Assembly: GCF_900108275.1 (NCBI RefSeq)
Contig: NZ_FNVD01000003.1
Location: 207,067 to 271,066 of the forward strand
From: Jhaorihella thermophila
Lineage (GTDB): Bacteria > Pseudomonadota > Alphaproteobacteria > Rhodobacterales > Rhodobacteraceae
DNA: 64,000 nt
Direction: 5' to 3'
A model generated the notes under the pieces. The model had not been told where the DNA came from and did not search any database. It was given only the letters and a program-made list of their open reading frames with translations. Made by a program: the position numbers and the translations under genes. Below, one piece after another: positions 8,050-17,056 of this stretch; within the stretch, counting starts at the first letter, position 1; each line of letters opens with the position of its first letter.

Positions 8050-10920
8050 ATGATTCCCGAACTGTCGATCACGTCGAATTTCACCTTCCTCACCGGGGCC
8101 TCGCACCCCGAGGAATACATGGATCGCGCCGCCGCGCTGGGTCTGCTGGCCATTGCCATTGCCGATGACAACTCGGTGGCCGGGATCGTGCGGGCGCATA
8201 CCCGCGCGCGCGAAATTGCCCAGCTGGTCGGGGAACGGCGCGACTGGGACGCGTCCCACGATCCCATCGGCCCGCCCCGCCCCGCCGGCATCCCCGCGCC
8301 GCCATCCTTTCCCATCTACGCCACGCCACGCCTGATCCCCGCCGCGCGACTGGTCTTCACCGACGCACCCCCCGTAACGGTCCTGCCCGAAAACCGCGCG
8401 GGCTGGCGCAATCTCTGCCGGATTCTCTCGACCGGTTGTCTGCGCGCGGAAAAGGGCAAATGCGAGCTGCAGCTGGCCGACCTGCTGGAACGGCCCGGCG
8501 GCCTGCAGCTGCTGCTCTGGCCCGGCGACTGGGACCGCTTCGCCGCTCCCCTGCACCGGCATTTTCCCCACCGGCTGCACCTGCTGATGCGCCCCCATTA
8601 CGACGGGCGCGACGCCGACCGCTTTGCCGCGCAGGCGCAGATGGCCGAACGACTCGGGGTTCCCGTGCTGGCCAGCGCCGCGCCGATCATGCATCACGGA
8701 GCGCGGCGCCGACTGGCCGACGTACTGACCGCGATCCGTCTGCGCCGCAAGGTGGACGATCTCGGTCGTCATGCCCTGCCCAATGCCGAACGCCGCCTGC
8801 GCGCCCCCGCCGAGATGCGCCGCCTGTTCGCCGGCCATGAGACGGCGCTCGGCAACGCGCGGGCGCTGGCCGACCGGCTGCGGTTCTCGCTGGACGAGCT
8901 GCGCCATGAATACCCTTCCGAAGGAACCGGCGATGAGACGCCCGCCGCGCGGCTCGACCGGCTGGCGCGGGCGGGGCTCGACTGGCGTTATCCCGCCGGC
9001 GCGCCGGATCGGGTGCGCGCCATGCTCGAACACGAACTGCGCCTGATCGCCCGGCTGAAATACGAACCCTATTTCCTGACCGTCCACGACATCGTGCAAT
9101 TCGCCCGCTCGCGCAGGATCCTCTGCCAGGGGCGGGGCAGCGCGGCCAATTCCGTGGTCTGCTATTGCCTGGGCATCACCAGCGTCTCGCCGGAAATCGG
9201 CTCGATGGTATTCGAACGCTTCGTCAGCGAGGCCCGCGACGAACCGCCCGACATCGACGTGGATTTCGAACATGAACGCCGCGAAGAGGTGATCCAGTGG
9301 ATCTATGAGCGTTACGGTCGCCACCGTGCCGGGCTGTGCGCCACCGTGATCCACTATCGCGGCAAGCGCGCCATTCGCGAGGTCGGCCGCGCCATGGGGC
9401 TGAGCGAGGGCACGCTGGCGGCGCTCGGCTCGCAACTCTGGGGCTTTGGCGGTTCCGCGGGGCTGGAGGAGGAGCGGATGCGCGAGATCGGGCTCGATCC
9501 CGCCGACCCGCGCCTGCGCCTGACGATGCGACTGGTGCGCGAACTCATCGGCTTTCCCCGGCATCTCAGCCAGCATGTGGGCGGCTTCGTCATCGCCGGG
9601 GACCGGCTGGACGAACTGGTGCCGATCGAGAATGCGACGATGGAAGGGCGCACGGTCATCTGCTGGGACAAGGACGACATCGACAGCCTTGGCATCCTCA
9701 AGGTGGATGTGCTGAGCCTCGGCATGCTGACCTGCATCCGCAAGGCGTTCGACCTGATCCGCGCCCATCACGGGCAGGAATGGACCTTGGCCACCCTGCC
9801 GCCCGAGGATCCCCGCGTCTACGACATGCTGTGCCGGGCGGATTCGGTCGGCGTCTTTCAGGTGGAATCACGTGCGCAGATGAATTTCCTGCCCCGGATG
9901 CGGCCGCGCAATTTCTATGACCTGGTGATCGAGGTCGCCATCATCCGCCCAGGGCCCATCCAGGGCGACATGGTGCACCCCTATATCCGCCGCCGGAATG
10001 GCGAGGAGGAAGTCAGCTTCCCCTCCGACGCGCTGGGCGAGGTGCTGGGCAAGACGCTGGGCGTGCCGCTGTTCCAGGAACAGGCGATGCAGATCGCGAT
10101 GATCGGCGCGGGGTTTTCGCCCGAACAGGCCGACCGGCTGCGGCGGTCGCTGGCGACCTTCAAGAAGCACGGAAATGTCAGCGAATTCCGCGCGCTGTTC
10201 ATGCGCGGCATGCGCCGCAACGGCTATGACGAGGAATTCGCCGCGCGCTGCTTTTCCCAGATCGAAGGGTTCGGCTCCTACGGCTTTCCCGAAAGCCACG
10301 CGGCCAGTTTCGCGCTGCTGGTCTATGCCAGCGCCTGGCTCAAGTGCCACCATCCCGGCATCTTCGCCTGCGCGCTGCTGAATTCCCAGCCGATGGGGTT
10401 CTATGCCCCCGCCCAGATCGTGCGCGATGCGCGCGAACACGGGGTCGAGGTGCGGCCCATCGATATCAACGCCAGCTTCTGGGACAACGTGATGGAACCC
10501 GACGGGCGGGGCGGGCTGGCGCTGCGGCTGGGGTTCCGCCAGATCCGGGGGCTGTCGGAAGAGGATGCCGCATGGCTGACGGCGGCGCGGGGCAACGGGT
10601 ATCGAACGGTGGATGACCTGTGGCGCCGCGCCGGTCTGGGACCGGCGGTGATCGAGCGGCTGGCCGAGGCGGACGTGTTCGCCTCGCTCGGCCTGACCCG
10701 GCGCGAGGCGCTGTGGCAGGCCAAGGCGATCGCCACGGCGCGGCCGCTGCCGCTGTTCGCCGCCGACATGGAGGGCGAGGCGATCGACGAGCCGGCCGCG
10801 CTCTTGCCCGAGATGACGATGGGCGAGCAGGTGGTGGAGGACTACGTCGCCATGCGGCTGAGCCTCAGGGCGCATCCCGTCGCGCTGCTGCGGCATCTGC
10901 TGACACCAGATTTACCTTGA
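8050..10920 (+). CDS. dnaE2: Error-prone DNA polymerase DnaE2 (ImuC), C-terminally short
   Basis: 956 residues from ATG 8050; the frame is open further left but earlier codons fall in the dispersed repeat and LexA box. The N-terminal PHP domain holds SNFTFLTGASHPEEYMDRAA. The polymerase core has the catalytic PDIDVDF motif (D401, D403) and the third Asp in KVDVLSL (D553). The family is usually about 1050-1100 residues and ends with an OB-fold domain; this protein stops at HLLTPDLP, just where that domain should begin. imuA and imuB are not adjacent. The role is mutagenic translesion synthesis under SOS control; activity of the short form is uncertain because OB-fold and partner contacts are lost. 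Confidence 0.9.
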   Translation: MIPELSITSNFTFLTGASHPEEYMDRAAALGLLAIAIADDNSVAGIVRAHTRAREIAQLVGERRDWDASHDPIGPPRPAGIPAPPSFPIYATPRLIPAARLVFTDAPPVTVLPENRAGWRNLCRILSTGCLRAEKGKCELQLADLLERPGGLQLLLWPGDWDRFAAPLHRHFPHRLHLLMRPHYDGRDADRFAAQAQMAERLGVPVLASAAPIMHHGARRRLADVLTAIRLRRKVDDLGRHALPNAERRLRAPAEMRRLFAGHETALGNARALADRLRFSLDELRHEYPSEGTGDETPAARLDRLARAGLDWRYPAGAPDRVRAMLEHELRLIARLKYEPYFLTVHDIVQFARSRRILCQGRGSAANSVVCYCLGITSVSPEIGSMVFERFVSEARDEPPDIDVDFEHERREEVIQWIYERYGRHRAGLCATVIHYRGKRAIREVGRAMGLSEGTLAALGSQLWGFGGSAGLEEERMREIGLDPADPRLRLTMRLVRELIGFPRHLSQHVGGFVIAGDRLDELVPIENATMEGRTVICWDKDDIDSLGILKVDVLSLGMLTCIRKAFDLIRAHHGQEWTLATLPPEDPRVYDMLCRADSVGVFQVESRAQMNFLPRMRPRNFYDLVIEVAIIRPGPIQGDMVHPYIRRRNGEEEVSFPSDALGEVLGKTLGVPLFQEQAMQIAMIGAGFSPEQADRLRRSLATFKKHGNVSEFRALFMRGMRRNGYDEEFAARCFSQIEGFGSYGFPESHAASFALLVYASAWLKCHHPGIFACALLNSQPMGFYAPAQIVRDAREHGVEVRPIDINASFWDNVMEPDGRGGLALRLGFRQIRGLSEEDAAWLTAARGNGYRTVDDLWRRAGLGPAVIERLAEADVFASLGLTRREALWQAKAIATARPLPLFAADMEGEAIDEPAALLPEMTMGEQVVEDYVAMRLSLRAHPVALLRHLLTPDLP

Positions 10921-10945
10921 CACCTTGGTGCCTGGATTTCATTAC
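10917..10945 (+). promoter_or_regulatory. Candidate promoter of the small two-gene operon
   Basis: A perfect -35 TTGACA (10917-10922) and a weak -10 CATTAC (10940-10945) have the ideal 17-nt spacing. The dnaE2 stop TGA (10918-10920) lies inside the -35 box. The element is 27 nt upstream of the start at 10972. Confidence 0.45.
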
Positions 10946-10971
10946 TTCGCTTCTGCAAGACGGAGGGGATG

Positions 10972-11220
10972 ATGCCAAGGATCACCCGAGTGCAGACCGG
11001 CCTGCGGTTGGAGGCCCGGCTGCTGAAAACGATGAAGGCGCTGGCGGAATATCTGGACATGCCGGTAGCCGAATTGATCGAAGGCGTGATGCTGCATGCC
11101 TTTGAGGGGAAAGCGCCGTTTTCCGAGGAGACGCTGGGCAAGATCGCGGCGCTGCGCGAGGTCTACGGGCTGGACCTGACGGCCGAGGACAGTCACAAGC
11201 TGAGGGAGGATCCGTCATGA
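10972..11220 (+). CDS. Small protein of unknown function, possible DNA-binding fold
   Basis: 82 residues: basic N-terminus (PRITRVQTGLRLEARLLKTM), then two predicted helices (MKALAEYLDMPVAELIEGVM) and an acidic C-terminus. The pattern of a short basic strand followed by two helices recalls ribbon-helix-helix repressors, but no family is recognised. The second of two adjacent ATGs (10969, 10972) is preferred because GGAGGGG at 10962-10968 is too close to the first. It overlaps the next gene by 4 nt (ATGA), so the pair is an operon. Confidence 0.55.
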   Translation: MPRITRVQTGLRLEARLLKTMKALAEYLDMPVAELIEGVMLHAFEGKAPFSEETLGKIAALREVYGLDLTAEDSHKLREDPS

Positions 11221-11618
11221 GCCGCTATCAGGAAATGGCCCGGGCGCTGGCGGATGGCACGTTGTCGCCCAAAGGGTTCGACCATCGGGCGCATGTGGCG
11301 GTGGCGCATGTGATCCTGTCCAGCCACGAGGTGTTCGAGGCGGCAGCGCTGTTCGCCAGCAGGTTGCGTGAGGTCACCCGCGCCGCCGGCGTGCCCGAGA
11401 AGTTCAACGCGACGGTGACATTCGCCTTTATCAGCCTGATCGCGGCACGGATGGAAGGGCATGAGGGCGAGAGCGCCGAGGCGTTTCTTGCCCGAAATCC
11501 CGACCTGTTGGACATGGGCGTGCTGGATCGGTTGTATCCGGATGGCGCGTGGAAAAGCGAACTTGGGCGACGGATTCCTCTTTTGCCGGGACAGGCTGCG
11601 ATGGCGCCGGGACCGTGA
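11217..11618 (+). CDS. Conserved protein of unknown function with HRAHV motif
   Basis: 133 residues, helical, no signal peptide. Near residue 22 it carries FDHRAHVAVAHVIL, a motif of spaced His residues that recalls small bacterial proteins with F-x-H-x-x-H-x-x-x-A patterns and no known function. The later segment HEVFEAAALFASRLREVTRA is amphipathic. It is translationally coupled to the 82-residue protein upstream and follows the shortened dnaE2. The paired His residues could bind a metal, but this is not shown. Confidence 0.55.
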   Translation: MSRYQEMARALADGTLSPKGFDHRAHVAVAHVILSSHEVFEAAALFASRLREVTRAAGVPEKFNATVTFAFISLIAARMEGHEGESAEAFLARNPDLLDMGVLDRLYPDGAWKSELGRRIPLLPGQAAMAPGP

Positions 11619-11646
11619 CCCGGCAGCGCCGGCGCGGGCGGAAGCC

Positions 11647-11677
11647 GGGGATTCGGGTATTTGTGACCAGAAAGAAG
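11647..11677 (+). repeat. Dispersed intergenic repeat, [14 protein letters not shown] form (short copy)
   Basis: It contains CGGGTATTTGTGACCAGAAAGAAG split as CGGGTATTTGTG and ACCAGAAAGAAG, the end module of the repeats at 20467, 30120 and 58271, but without the GC hairpin part. It lies in the 202-nt gap between the HRAHV protein gene and gpmI. Confidence 0.65.
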
Positions 11678-11820
11678 CAGCAGGTGCGCCGTTTCTGCAC
11701 CGCCGTGGCAATTGATCGCGGGAAATAGGGTCGAAGACCGGCGCCGCGGCCTGGAACCCGGTTCACCCAGGCGCTGCGAGACGTTAGAAGGCCCGCAGGC
11801 CAGTTACCGGAGGAAAGAGC

Positions 11821-13338
11821 ATGTCCGCACCGAAGCCCGTCGTCCTGTGCATTCTTGATGGCTGGGGGCTGTCCGATGACACCGAGGCCAACGCGCCCCG
11901 CCTGGCAGCGACGCCGACCTTTGACGCGATCTGGACCAGGGGGCCGCATGCGACGTTGATCACGCATGGGCGCGACGTGGGATTGCCGACCGGGCAGATG
12001 GGCAATTCCGAGGTCGGGCACACCAATATCGGCGCGGGCCGGGTGGTGGCGATGGATCTGGGGCAGATCGATCTGGCCATCGAGGACGGAAGCTTTTTCA
12101 CCAACCCCGCGCTGCGCGACTTCATCGACCGGCTGAAGCAGAGCGGAGGGACGGCGCATCTGATGGGGTTGACCTCGGATGGTGGCGTGCACGGGCATAT
12201 CGAACACATGCTGGCCGCCGCGCGCGAGATCGCAGGCGAAGGTATCCCGGTGGTGCTGCATGTGATCACCGACGGGCGGGACGTGCCGCCGAAATCGGCC
12301 GATGGCTACGTCACCGATCTGGAGGCGCGCAAACCCGAAGGCGCGCGGATCGCTACAGTGACGGGGCGTTATTTCGCGATGGATCGCGACCGGCGCTGGG
12401 ACCGGGTGGAGCGGGCCTGTGCCGCGATCCTGCGGGGCGAGGGGCTGAAGGCGGACAGTGCGGCGCAGGCGGTGGCCGAAGCCTATGCGCGGGGCGAGAC
12501 CGACGAGTTCATCCAACCCACCGTGATCGGCGACTACGCCGGCCTCCGGGACGGCGACGGACTCTTTTGCCTGAACTTCCGCGCCGACCGGGTGCGCGAG
12601 ATCCTGGCCGCCATCGGCGATCCGGATTTCGACGCCTTCGACACCGGGACGCGACCGAAACTGGCGGCGCTGATGGGAATGGCCGAGTATTCCGACCAGC
12701 ACAGCACCTACATGACCACCATGTATCCCAAGCAACCCATCCGGAACACGCTGGCCGAATGGGTGGCCAGGCAGGGTCTGCGCCAGTTCCACGTCGCCGA
12801 GACCGAGAAATATCCGCATGTGACCTTCTTCCTCAACGGCGGCAAGGAGGATCCCGAGCCGGGTGAGGACCGCTACATGGCGCCTTCGCCAAAGGTGGCG
12901 ACCTATGATCAGGCTCCGGAAATGTCGGCGGGCGAGGTGACGGACCATCTGGTCGAGGCGATCGAACGGGGCTATGACCTGATCGTGGTGAACTACGCGA
13001 ACCCCGATATGGTCGGCCATACCGGCGACCTGAATGCCGCGATCCGCGCCTGCGAGGCGGTGGACCGCGGGCTGGGCCGCGCGGTCGCGGCCCTGGAAAG
13101 GGCGGGCGGCGCGATGATCGTCACCGCCGATCACGGCAATTGCGAAACCATGATCGACCCCGAAACCGGCGGGCCGCACACCGCACATACGCTGAACCCG
13201 GTGCCGGTGGTCCTGGTCGGCGGCCCCGAGGGCGCGCGGCTGCGCGATGGACGGCTGGCCGACCTCGCGCCCACGGTGCTGGAACTGATGGGGCTGCCGA
13301 AACCACCCGAAATGACGGGGGAAAGCCTGCTGGCATGA
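11821..13338 (+). CDS. gpmI: 2,3-bisphosphoglycerate-independent phosphoglycerate mutase
   Basis: 505 residues, the standard length. It interconverts 3- and 2-phosphoglycerate in glycolysis and gluconeogenesis using two Mn ions and a phosphoserine. Metal ligand D13 is in LCILDGWG, the catalytic Ser S63 in QMGNSEVGHTNIG, and the C-terminal metal motif is VTADHGNCE. The start has GGAGGAAAGAGC upstream. Its stop overlaps the next start by 4 nt, in the gpmI-EnvC-ctpA order found in related bacteria. Confidence 0.97.
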   Translation: MSAPKPVVLCILDGWGLSDDTEANAPRLAATPTFDAIWTRGPHATLITHGRDVGLPTGQMGNSEVGHTNIGAGRVVAMDLGQIDLAIEDGSFFTNPALRDFIDRLKQSGGTAHLMGLTSDGGVHGHIEHMLAAAREIAGEGIPVVLHVITDGRDVPPKSADGYVTDLEARKPEGARIATVTGRYFAMDRDRRWDRVERACAAILRGEGLKADSAAQAVAEAYARGETDEFIQPTVIGDYAGLRDGDGLFCLNFRADRVREILAAIGDPDFDAFDTGTRPKLAALMGMAEYSDQHSTYMTTMYPKQPIRNTLAEWVARQGLRQFHVAETEKYPHVTFFLNGGKEDPEPGEDRYMAPSPKVATYDQAPEMSAGEVTDHLVEAIERGYDLIVVNYANPDMVGHTGDLNAAIRACEAVDRGLGRAVAALERAGGAMIVTADHGNCETMIDPETGGPHTAHTLNPVPVVLVGGPEGARLRDGRLADLAPTVLELMGLPKPPEMTGESLLA

Positions 13339-14471
13339 TCCTGCGCGCCGCCATTTTTGCGTTGACGCTCTGGTCCGGGTCCGCCGTGGCCCAGAGCGAT
13401 CCGGCGCAGGCCGCACGGTCGGCGGCGGAGCAACTGGAACGGGCCACCGTCGCGCTGGAACAGGCAGATGGCGCGCGCGACCGGGTGAAGGCGCTGACCA
13501 AAACGATCCGCGCCTACGAGGCCGGGCTGGCGGCGATGCGCGACGGGCTGCGCCGGGTGGCGATGCGGGAATCGCAACTGTCGCGCCAGTTGAAGGTGCG
13601 CGAGGAAGAGATCGCCAATCTTCTGGGCGTTCTTCTGGTCATCGAAACTTCGCCGCCGCCGGTGCTGCAGGCCCATCCGCAGGGGCCGCTGGGCGCGGCG
13701 CGGGCGGGGATGATGCTGGCCGAGGTGACGCCCGCCCTGAACGCCAGGGCAGATCAGTTGCGCCGGGATCTCGAAGAGATACGGACGCTGCGCCTTTTGC
13801 AGGAAAAGGCGGCAGAGACGCTGGCAAACGGGCTGGCCGGGATCCAGAAGGCACGGGCCGAGCTGAGCAAGGCGATCGCCGAACGAACCGATCTGCCGCG
13901 CCGCTTTACCGAGGATCCGGTGCGCACCGCGATCCTGATTTCCTCGGTCGAGACGCTGGACGGGTTTGCCTCGGGCCTGTCGGAGATCGCGCAGAACGGC
14001 GAGGTTGCCGCGACGGATGCCGACATTTCCGATCGCAAGGGCAGGATCGAACTGCCGGTTCAGGGTGTGGTTCTGCGCCGCGCCGGAGAACCGGATGCCG
14101 CCGGTGTCAAGCGCCCCGGTATCATCCTGGCGACGCGCCCGCGGGCGCTGGTCACTTCGCCCACGCCAGCCACGATCCGCTATCGCGGGCCGCTGCTGGA
14201 CCTTGGCAACGTGGTGATCCTCGAGCCGCAACCGGACACCTTGTTCGTGTTCTCGGGGCTCAGGGAGGTATTCGGCGAGGCCGGGCAGGTCATTCCCGCG
14301 GGCACGCCGGTGGGGCTGATGGGCGGCCCGGCGCCGCAATTCGACACGATTTTGTCACCGGACGCAGAAGGTGCTGGTGCCGACCTGTCCGAAACGCTCT
14401 ATATAGAGGTCAGAGAAGGCAACCGGCCGGTAGACCCGGAAACGTGGTTCCGCACCGACAAGAGTGGATAG
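13335..14471 (+). CDS. EnvC-like murein hydrolase activator (degenerate M23 domain)
   Basis: 378 residues. A signal peptide (MILRAAIFALTLWSGSAVAQ) is followed by a long coiled coil (about 25-110 and 130-190) and a C-terminal LytM/M23-like domain (about 235-360). The zinc-binding His residues of active M23 peptidases (HxxxD and HxH) are missing; where the first would be, the sequence reads GPLLDLGNVVILEPQPD. This matches EnvC, which activates amidases and does not cut peptidoglycan itself. It overlaps gpmI by 4 nt and precedes ctpA by 7 nt. Expected to act in the periplasm during division. Confidence 0.8.
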   Translation: MILRAAIFALTLWSGSAVAQSDPAQAARSAAEQLERATVALEQADGARDRVKALTKTIRAYEAGLAAMRDGLRRVAMRESQLSRQLKVREEEIANLLGVLLVIETSPPPVLQAHPQGPLGAARAGMMLAEVTPALNARADQLRRDLEEIRTLRLLQEKAAETLANGLAGIQKARAELSKAIAERTDLPRRFTEDPVRTAILISSVETLDGFASGLSEIAQNGEVAATDADISDRKGRIELPVQGVVLRRAGEPDAAGVKRPGIILATRPRALVTSPTPATIRYRGPLLDLGNVVILEPQPDTLFVFSGLREVFGEAGQVIPAGTPVGLMGGPAPQFDTILSPDAEGAGADLSETLYIEVREGNRPVDPETWFRTDKSG

Positions 14472-14478
14472 ACGACAC

Positions 14479-15810
14479 ATGAAGCAATTCCTGATCGCCG
14501 CGGCAAGCGGCACGCTGGCAGGTATCATCGCGACGACACAGGTGGCCGGTCCGCTTCTGGCCGAGGAGCAGAAGCGCAACGTGAATGTCTATGAACAGCT
14601 CGACCTGTTCGGCGACATCTTCGAACGCATCCGCGCCCAGTATGTCGAGCCGGTGGACGAAAAGAAGCTGATCGAAGCGGCGATCAACGGGATGCTGACT
14701 TCGCTGGATCCGCATTCCAGCTATCTGCCGCCCGAGGCCGCCGATGCCATGCGCGTGCAGACCCGGGGGGAATTCGGCGGGCTGGGCATCGAAGTCACGC
14801 AAGAGGAAGGCTTCGTCAAGGTCGTCTCGCCCATCGACGGCACGCCCGCGGCCGAAGCCGGGATCCAGGCCGGCGATTTCATCACCCATGTGGACGGCGA
14901 GAGCGTTCTGGGCCTGACGCTGGACGAAGCGGTGGACAAGATGCGCGGGCCAGTGGGCTCCGAAATCGTCATCACCGTGGTCCGCAAGGGCGTGGACGAG
15001 CCGTTCGACGTGTCGATCATCCGCGACACGATCAAACTGACCGCCGTGCGCGCCCGGACCGAGGGCCGGGCGGTCGTTCTGCGGATCACCACCTTCAACG
15101 AACAAACCCAGCCGAACCTCGAAGAGGGCCTCAAGCGCGAGGTCGAGGCCGCCGGCGGGATCGACAATATCGACGGTTTCGTGCTGGACCTGCGCAACAA
15201 CCCCGGCGGTCTGCTGAGCCAGGCGATCAAGGTCGCCGACGATTTCCTCGACAAGGGCGAGATCGTCAGCACCCGCGGCCGCAACCCCGAAGACGGCGAA
15301 CGGTTCAACGCCACGCCGGGCGACATGGCCCAGGGCAAACCGATCGTGGTTCTGATCAATGGCGGTTCGGCCTCGGCCTCGGAGATCGTGACCGGCGCCT
15401 TGCAGGATCACCACCGGGCGATCGTGGTCGGCACCAAGAGCTTTGGCAAGGGGTCGGTGCAGACGGTGATGCCGATGCGAGGCGGCGGGGCGATGCGCCT
15501 GACGACGGCGCGGTATTACACGCCCTCGGGCCGGTCGATCCAGGCGCTGGGCATTTCGCCGGATATCGTGGTCGAACAATTGCCGCCGAAGCCGGAAACG
15601 GAAGAGAACCCGAAACGACGCCCGGCACGGTCAGAGGCCGACCTGCGCGGCCGGCTGAACAACGACAGTCTGACCGAGGACGAAATCCGTCAGATCAAGG
15701 AAGAACAGGCCAAAGCCGAGGCCGCGGCCGAGTTGCGCGACAAGGATTTCCAGCTCGCCTATGCCATCGACATCCTCAAGGGCTTGGCGAAATTGGCCGA
15801 AGCAGACTGA
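14479..15810 (+). CDS. ctpA: Carboxy-terminal processing protease, S41 family
   Basis: 443 residues. It has an N-terminal signal or anchor (MKQFLIAAASGTLAGIIATT), a PDZ domain (about 95-170) with GGLGIEV, and the S41 catalytic core. The Ser-Lys dyad is seen in NGGSASASEIV (S299) and TKSFGKGSVQ (K324), spaced 25 residues as in E. coli Prc. The C-terminal 60 residues are charged. It cleaves periplasmic substrates, in several bacteria murein hydrolases, which fits its place behind an EnvC-like gene. An intrinsic terminator follows. Confidence 0.92.
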   Translation: MKQFLIAAASGTLAGIIATTQVAGPLLAEEQKRNVNVYEQLDLFGDIFERIRAQYVEPVDEKKLIEAAINGMLTSLDPHSSYLPPEAADAMRVQTRGEFGGLGIEVTQEEGFVKVVSPIDGTPAAEAGIQAGDFITHVDGESVLGLTLDEAVDKMRGPVGSEIVITVVRKGVDEPFDVSIIRDTIKLTAVRARTEGRAVVLRITTFNEQTQPNLEEGLKREVEAAGGIDNIDGFVLDLRNNPGGLLSQAIKVADDFLDKGEIVSTRGRNPEDGERFNATPGDMAQGKPIVVLINGGSASASEIVTGALQDHHRAIVVGTKSFGKGSVQTVMPMRGGGAMRLTTARYYTPSGRSIQALGISPDIVVEQLPPKPETEENPKRRPARSEADLRGRLNNDSLTEDEIRQIKEEQAKAEAAAELRDKDFQLAYAIDILKGLAKLAEAD

Positions 15811-15830
15811 ACGTGCAGCAAGTTGAACGG

Positions 15831-15858
15831 AAAGGCCGGGTCGCGCGCCCGGCCTTTT
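15831..15858. terminator. Bidirectional intrinsic terminator after ctpA
   Basis: AAAGGCCGGG (15831-15840) and CCCGGCCTTT (15848-15857) form a 10-bp stem with a 7-nt loop. T-runs occur in both directions (TTTT on plus, TTT on minus), so it can end ctpA and the convergent gene at 15910. Confidence 0.85.
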
Positions 15859-15909
15859 GACGTTCCACTGCGTCGGCAATCCGGCCGGGTCAGCCTTGCC
15901 TCGTCTCCC

Positions 15910-16284
15910 TCACGTCGTTTCCAGGCAATGCCGGCGGAATGCGCGTTTGAGCATGTCAAGCTCGGCGCGCAGCAGCCCCACCTCGGCCCGCAGATCGTCG
16001 GCCAGGGTTTCATCCACGATCAGCGTGAAACTGCCCAGAACCCTGTTTTCGCCTTCATCCGAGATCAGAAAGGTATGCACACCGTCCGCGAGCGCCTGTT
16101 TCGGCACGGTGATGGTGATCGACCAGGCATCGCCGTCGCCGATCGGGGCCAGGGACACGTCCTCGACCGGCTGATCTAGGTAACGCACGACGATGGCCGG
16201 CTTGGCGCCGTGCTTGGTCCCGTCGATCCGACCTTCCCAGACACCGTTGCGCATGCGGATCTTGGTGAGGGTCAAAGTGCTCAT
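15910..16284 (-). CDS. Conserved protein of unknown function with C-terminal coiled coil
   Basis: 124 residues from ATG 16284, preceded on the minus strand by a strong AGGAGG; the frame is open further up but without a ribosome-binding site. The first ~85 residues look like beta strands (MSTLTLTKIRMRNGVWEGRI, later VHTFLISDEGENRVLGSFTL). The last ~35 form a charged helix with heptad Leu/Ala (ADDLRAEVGLLRAELDMLKR), suggesting oligomerisation. No signal peptide. It lies 10 nt downstream of the 253-residue gene and the two probably form an operon. No function can be assigned. Confidence 0.7.
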   Translation of the reverse strand: MSTLTLTKIRMRNGVWEGRIDGTKHGAKPAIVVRYLDQPVEDVSLAPIGDGDAWSITITVPKQALADGVHTFLISDEGENRVLGSFTLIVDETLADDLRAEVGLLRAELDMLKRAFRRHCLETT

Positions 16285-16294
16285 GGCAGGCCTC

Positions 16295-17056
16295 CTACAA
16301 CGCGGCGCGGCGATAGCGGGCAAAGGTCAGATCGCGGATGATGACCTGGTTCATGTCGGGGGCCTCGAAGATCAGGTCCAGCCAGAGCTTCTCGACCCGT
16401 TTTTCGTTCATCCGCGAATAGGCGAGATCGAATTCCACCACTACTTCCTCGGCCGCGAGCGGCAGTTCGCGCACCATCTGTTCGGTGTTCGGGCCGTGGC
16501 GGATGTTGAGCCGCGCGAAGATCTCCAGCGGTTTTTCGGTTTCGATGATGGTTTCGACCCGAAACAGATGATCCCTGGTCAGCCCCTGCGCCGCGCCTTC
16601 GGGAAGGTCCACCACCAGCGACAGAAACGACCCGTCGAATTTGAACACGTCCATGCGCAGACCAAAGGCCGCCAGGTCGCGTTCGCGCGTGTTGCGCAGT
16701 TGGCGCAGGGTCAGTTCGGAAAAGGCGCAGTCGTGGAACAGCGTCACCTCGTCGCCCAGCCGGGACTTGCTCTGCACCGAGGAGAGGCCCGGCACGGGCA
16801 GCGGGCCGCGCCATGCCTCGGGCCGCCAGGACCAGTCGGTGCCATGCGGCGTGGCAAAGTAGGACGTGCCGATCCGCGGCAGCGCCAGCCGACCGTCGGC
16901 CACATGGATCAGCCGGTCGAGATGGGTGCGCAACTGACGGGCCGCGTTCCTTTGCCGGCGAAGCGTGGCAAGGTCCACGGCCTCGGCGCTCTGCGCGGCA
17001 CGGCGCCACCGGCGCAGGACGCGCTTGTAAAACAGATTGTCGATAATCCTGCCCAT
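16295..17056 (-). CDS. Conserved protein of unknown function (possibly DUF6478)
   Basis: 253 residues, no signal peptide. The N-terminus is basic and helical (RIIDNLFYKRVLRRWRRAAQ), followed by LDRLIHVADGRLALPRIG and a long beta-rich part with FARLNIRHGPNTEQMVRELP. The layout resembles hypothetical proteins restricted to Rhodobacteraceae, tentatively DUF6478; this match is from memory and unverified. It is the first gene of a two-gene minus-strand unit and divergent from the CPBP protease. Function unknown. Confidence 0.65.
   Translation of the reverse strand: MGRIIDNLFYKRVLRRWRRAAQSAEAVDLATLRRQRNAARQLRTHLDRLIHVADGRLALPRIGTSYFATPHGTDWSWRPEAWRGPLPVPGLSSVQSKSRLGDEVTLFHDCAFSELTLRQLRNTRERDLAAFGLRMDVFKFDGSFLSLVVDLPEGAAQGLTRDHLFRVETIIETEKPLEIFARLNIRHGPNTEQMVRELPLAAEEVVVEFDLAYSRMNEKRVEKLWLDLIFEAPDMNQVIIRDLTFARYRRAAL

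Noticed and set aside
14397..14408. CTCTATATAGAG palindrome near the end of the EnvC-like gene
   Set aside because: Perfect 12-bp palindrome and a possible -10 for ctpA, but no -35 at a proper distance; it encodes conserved protein sequence, so it was not listed as a site.
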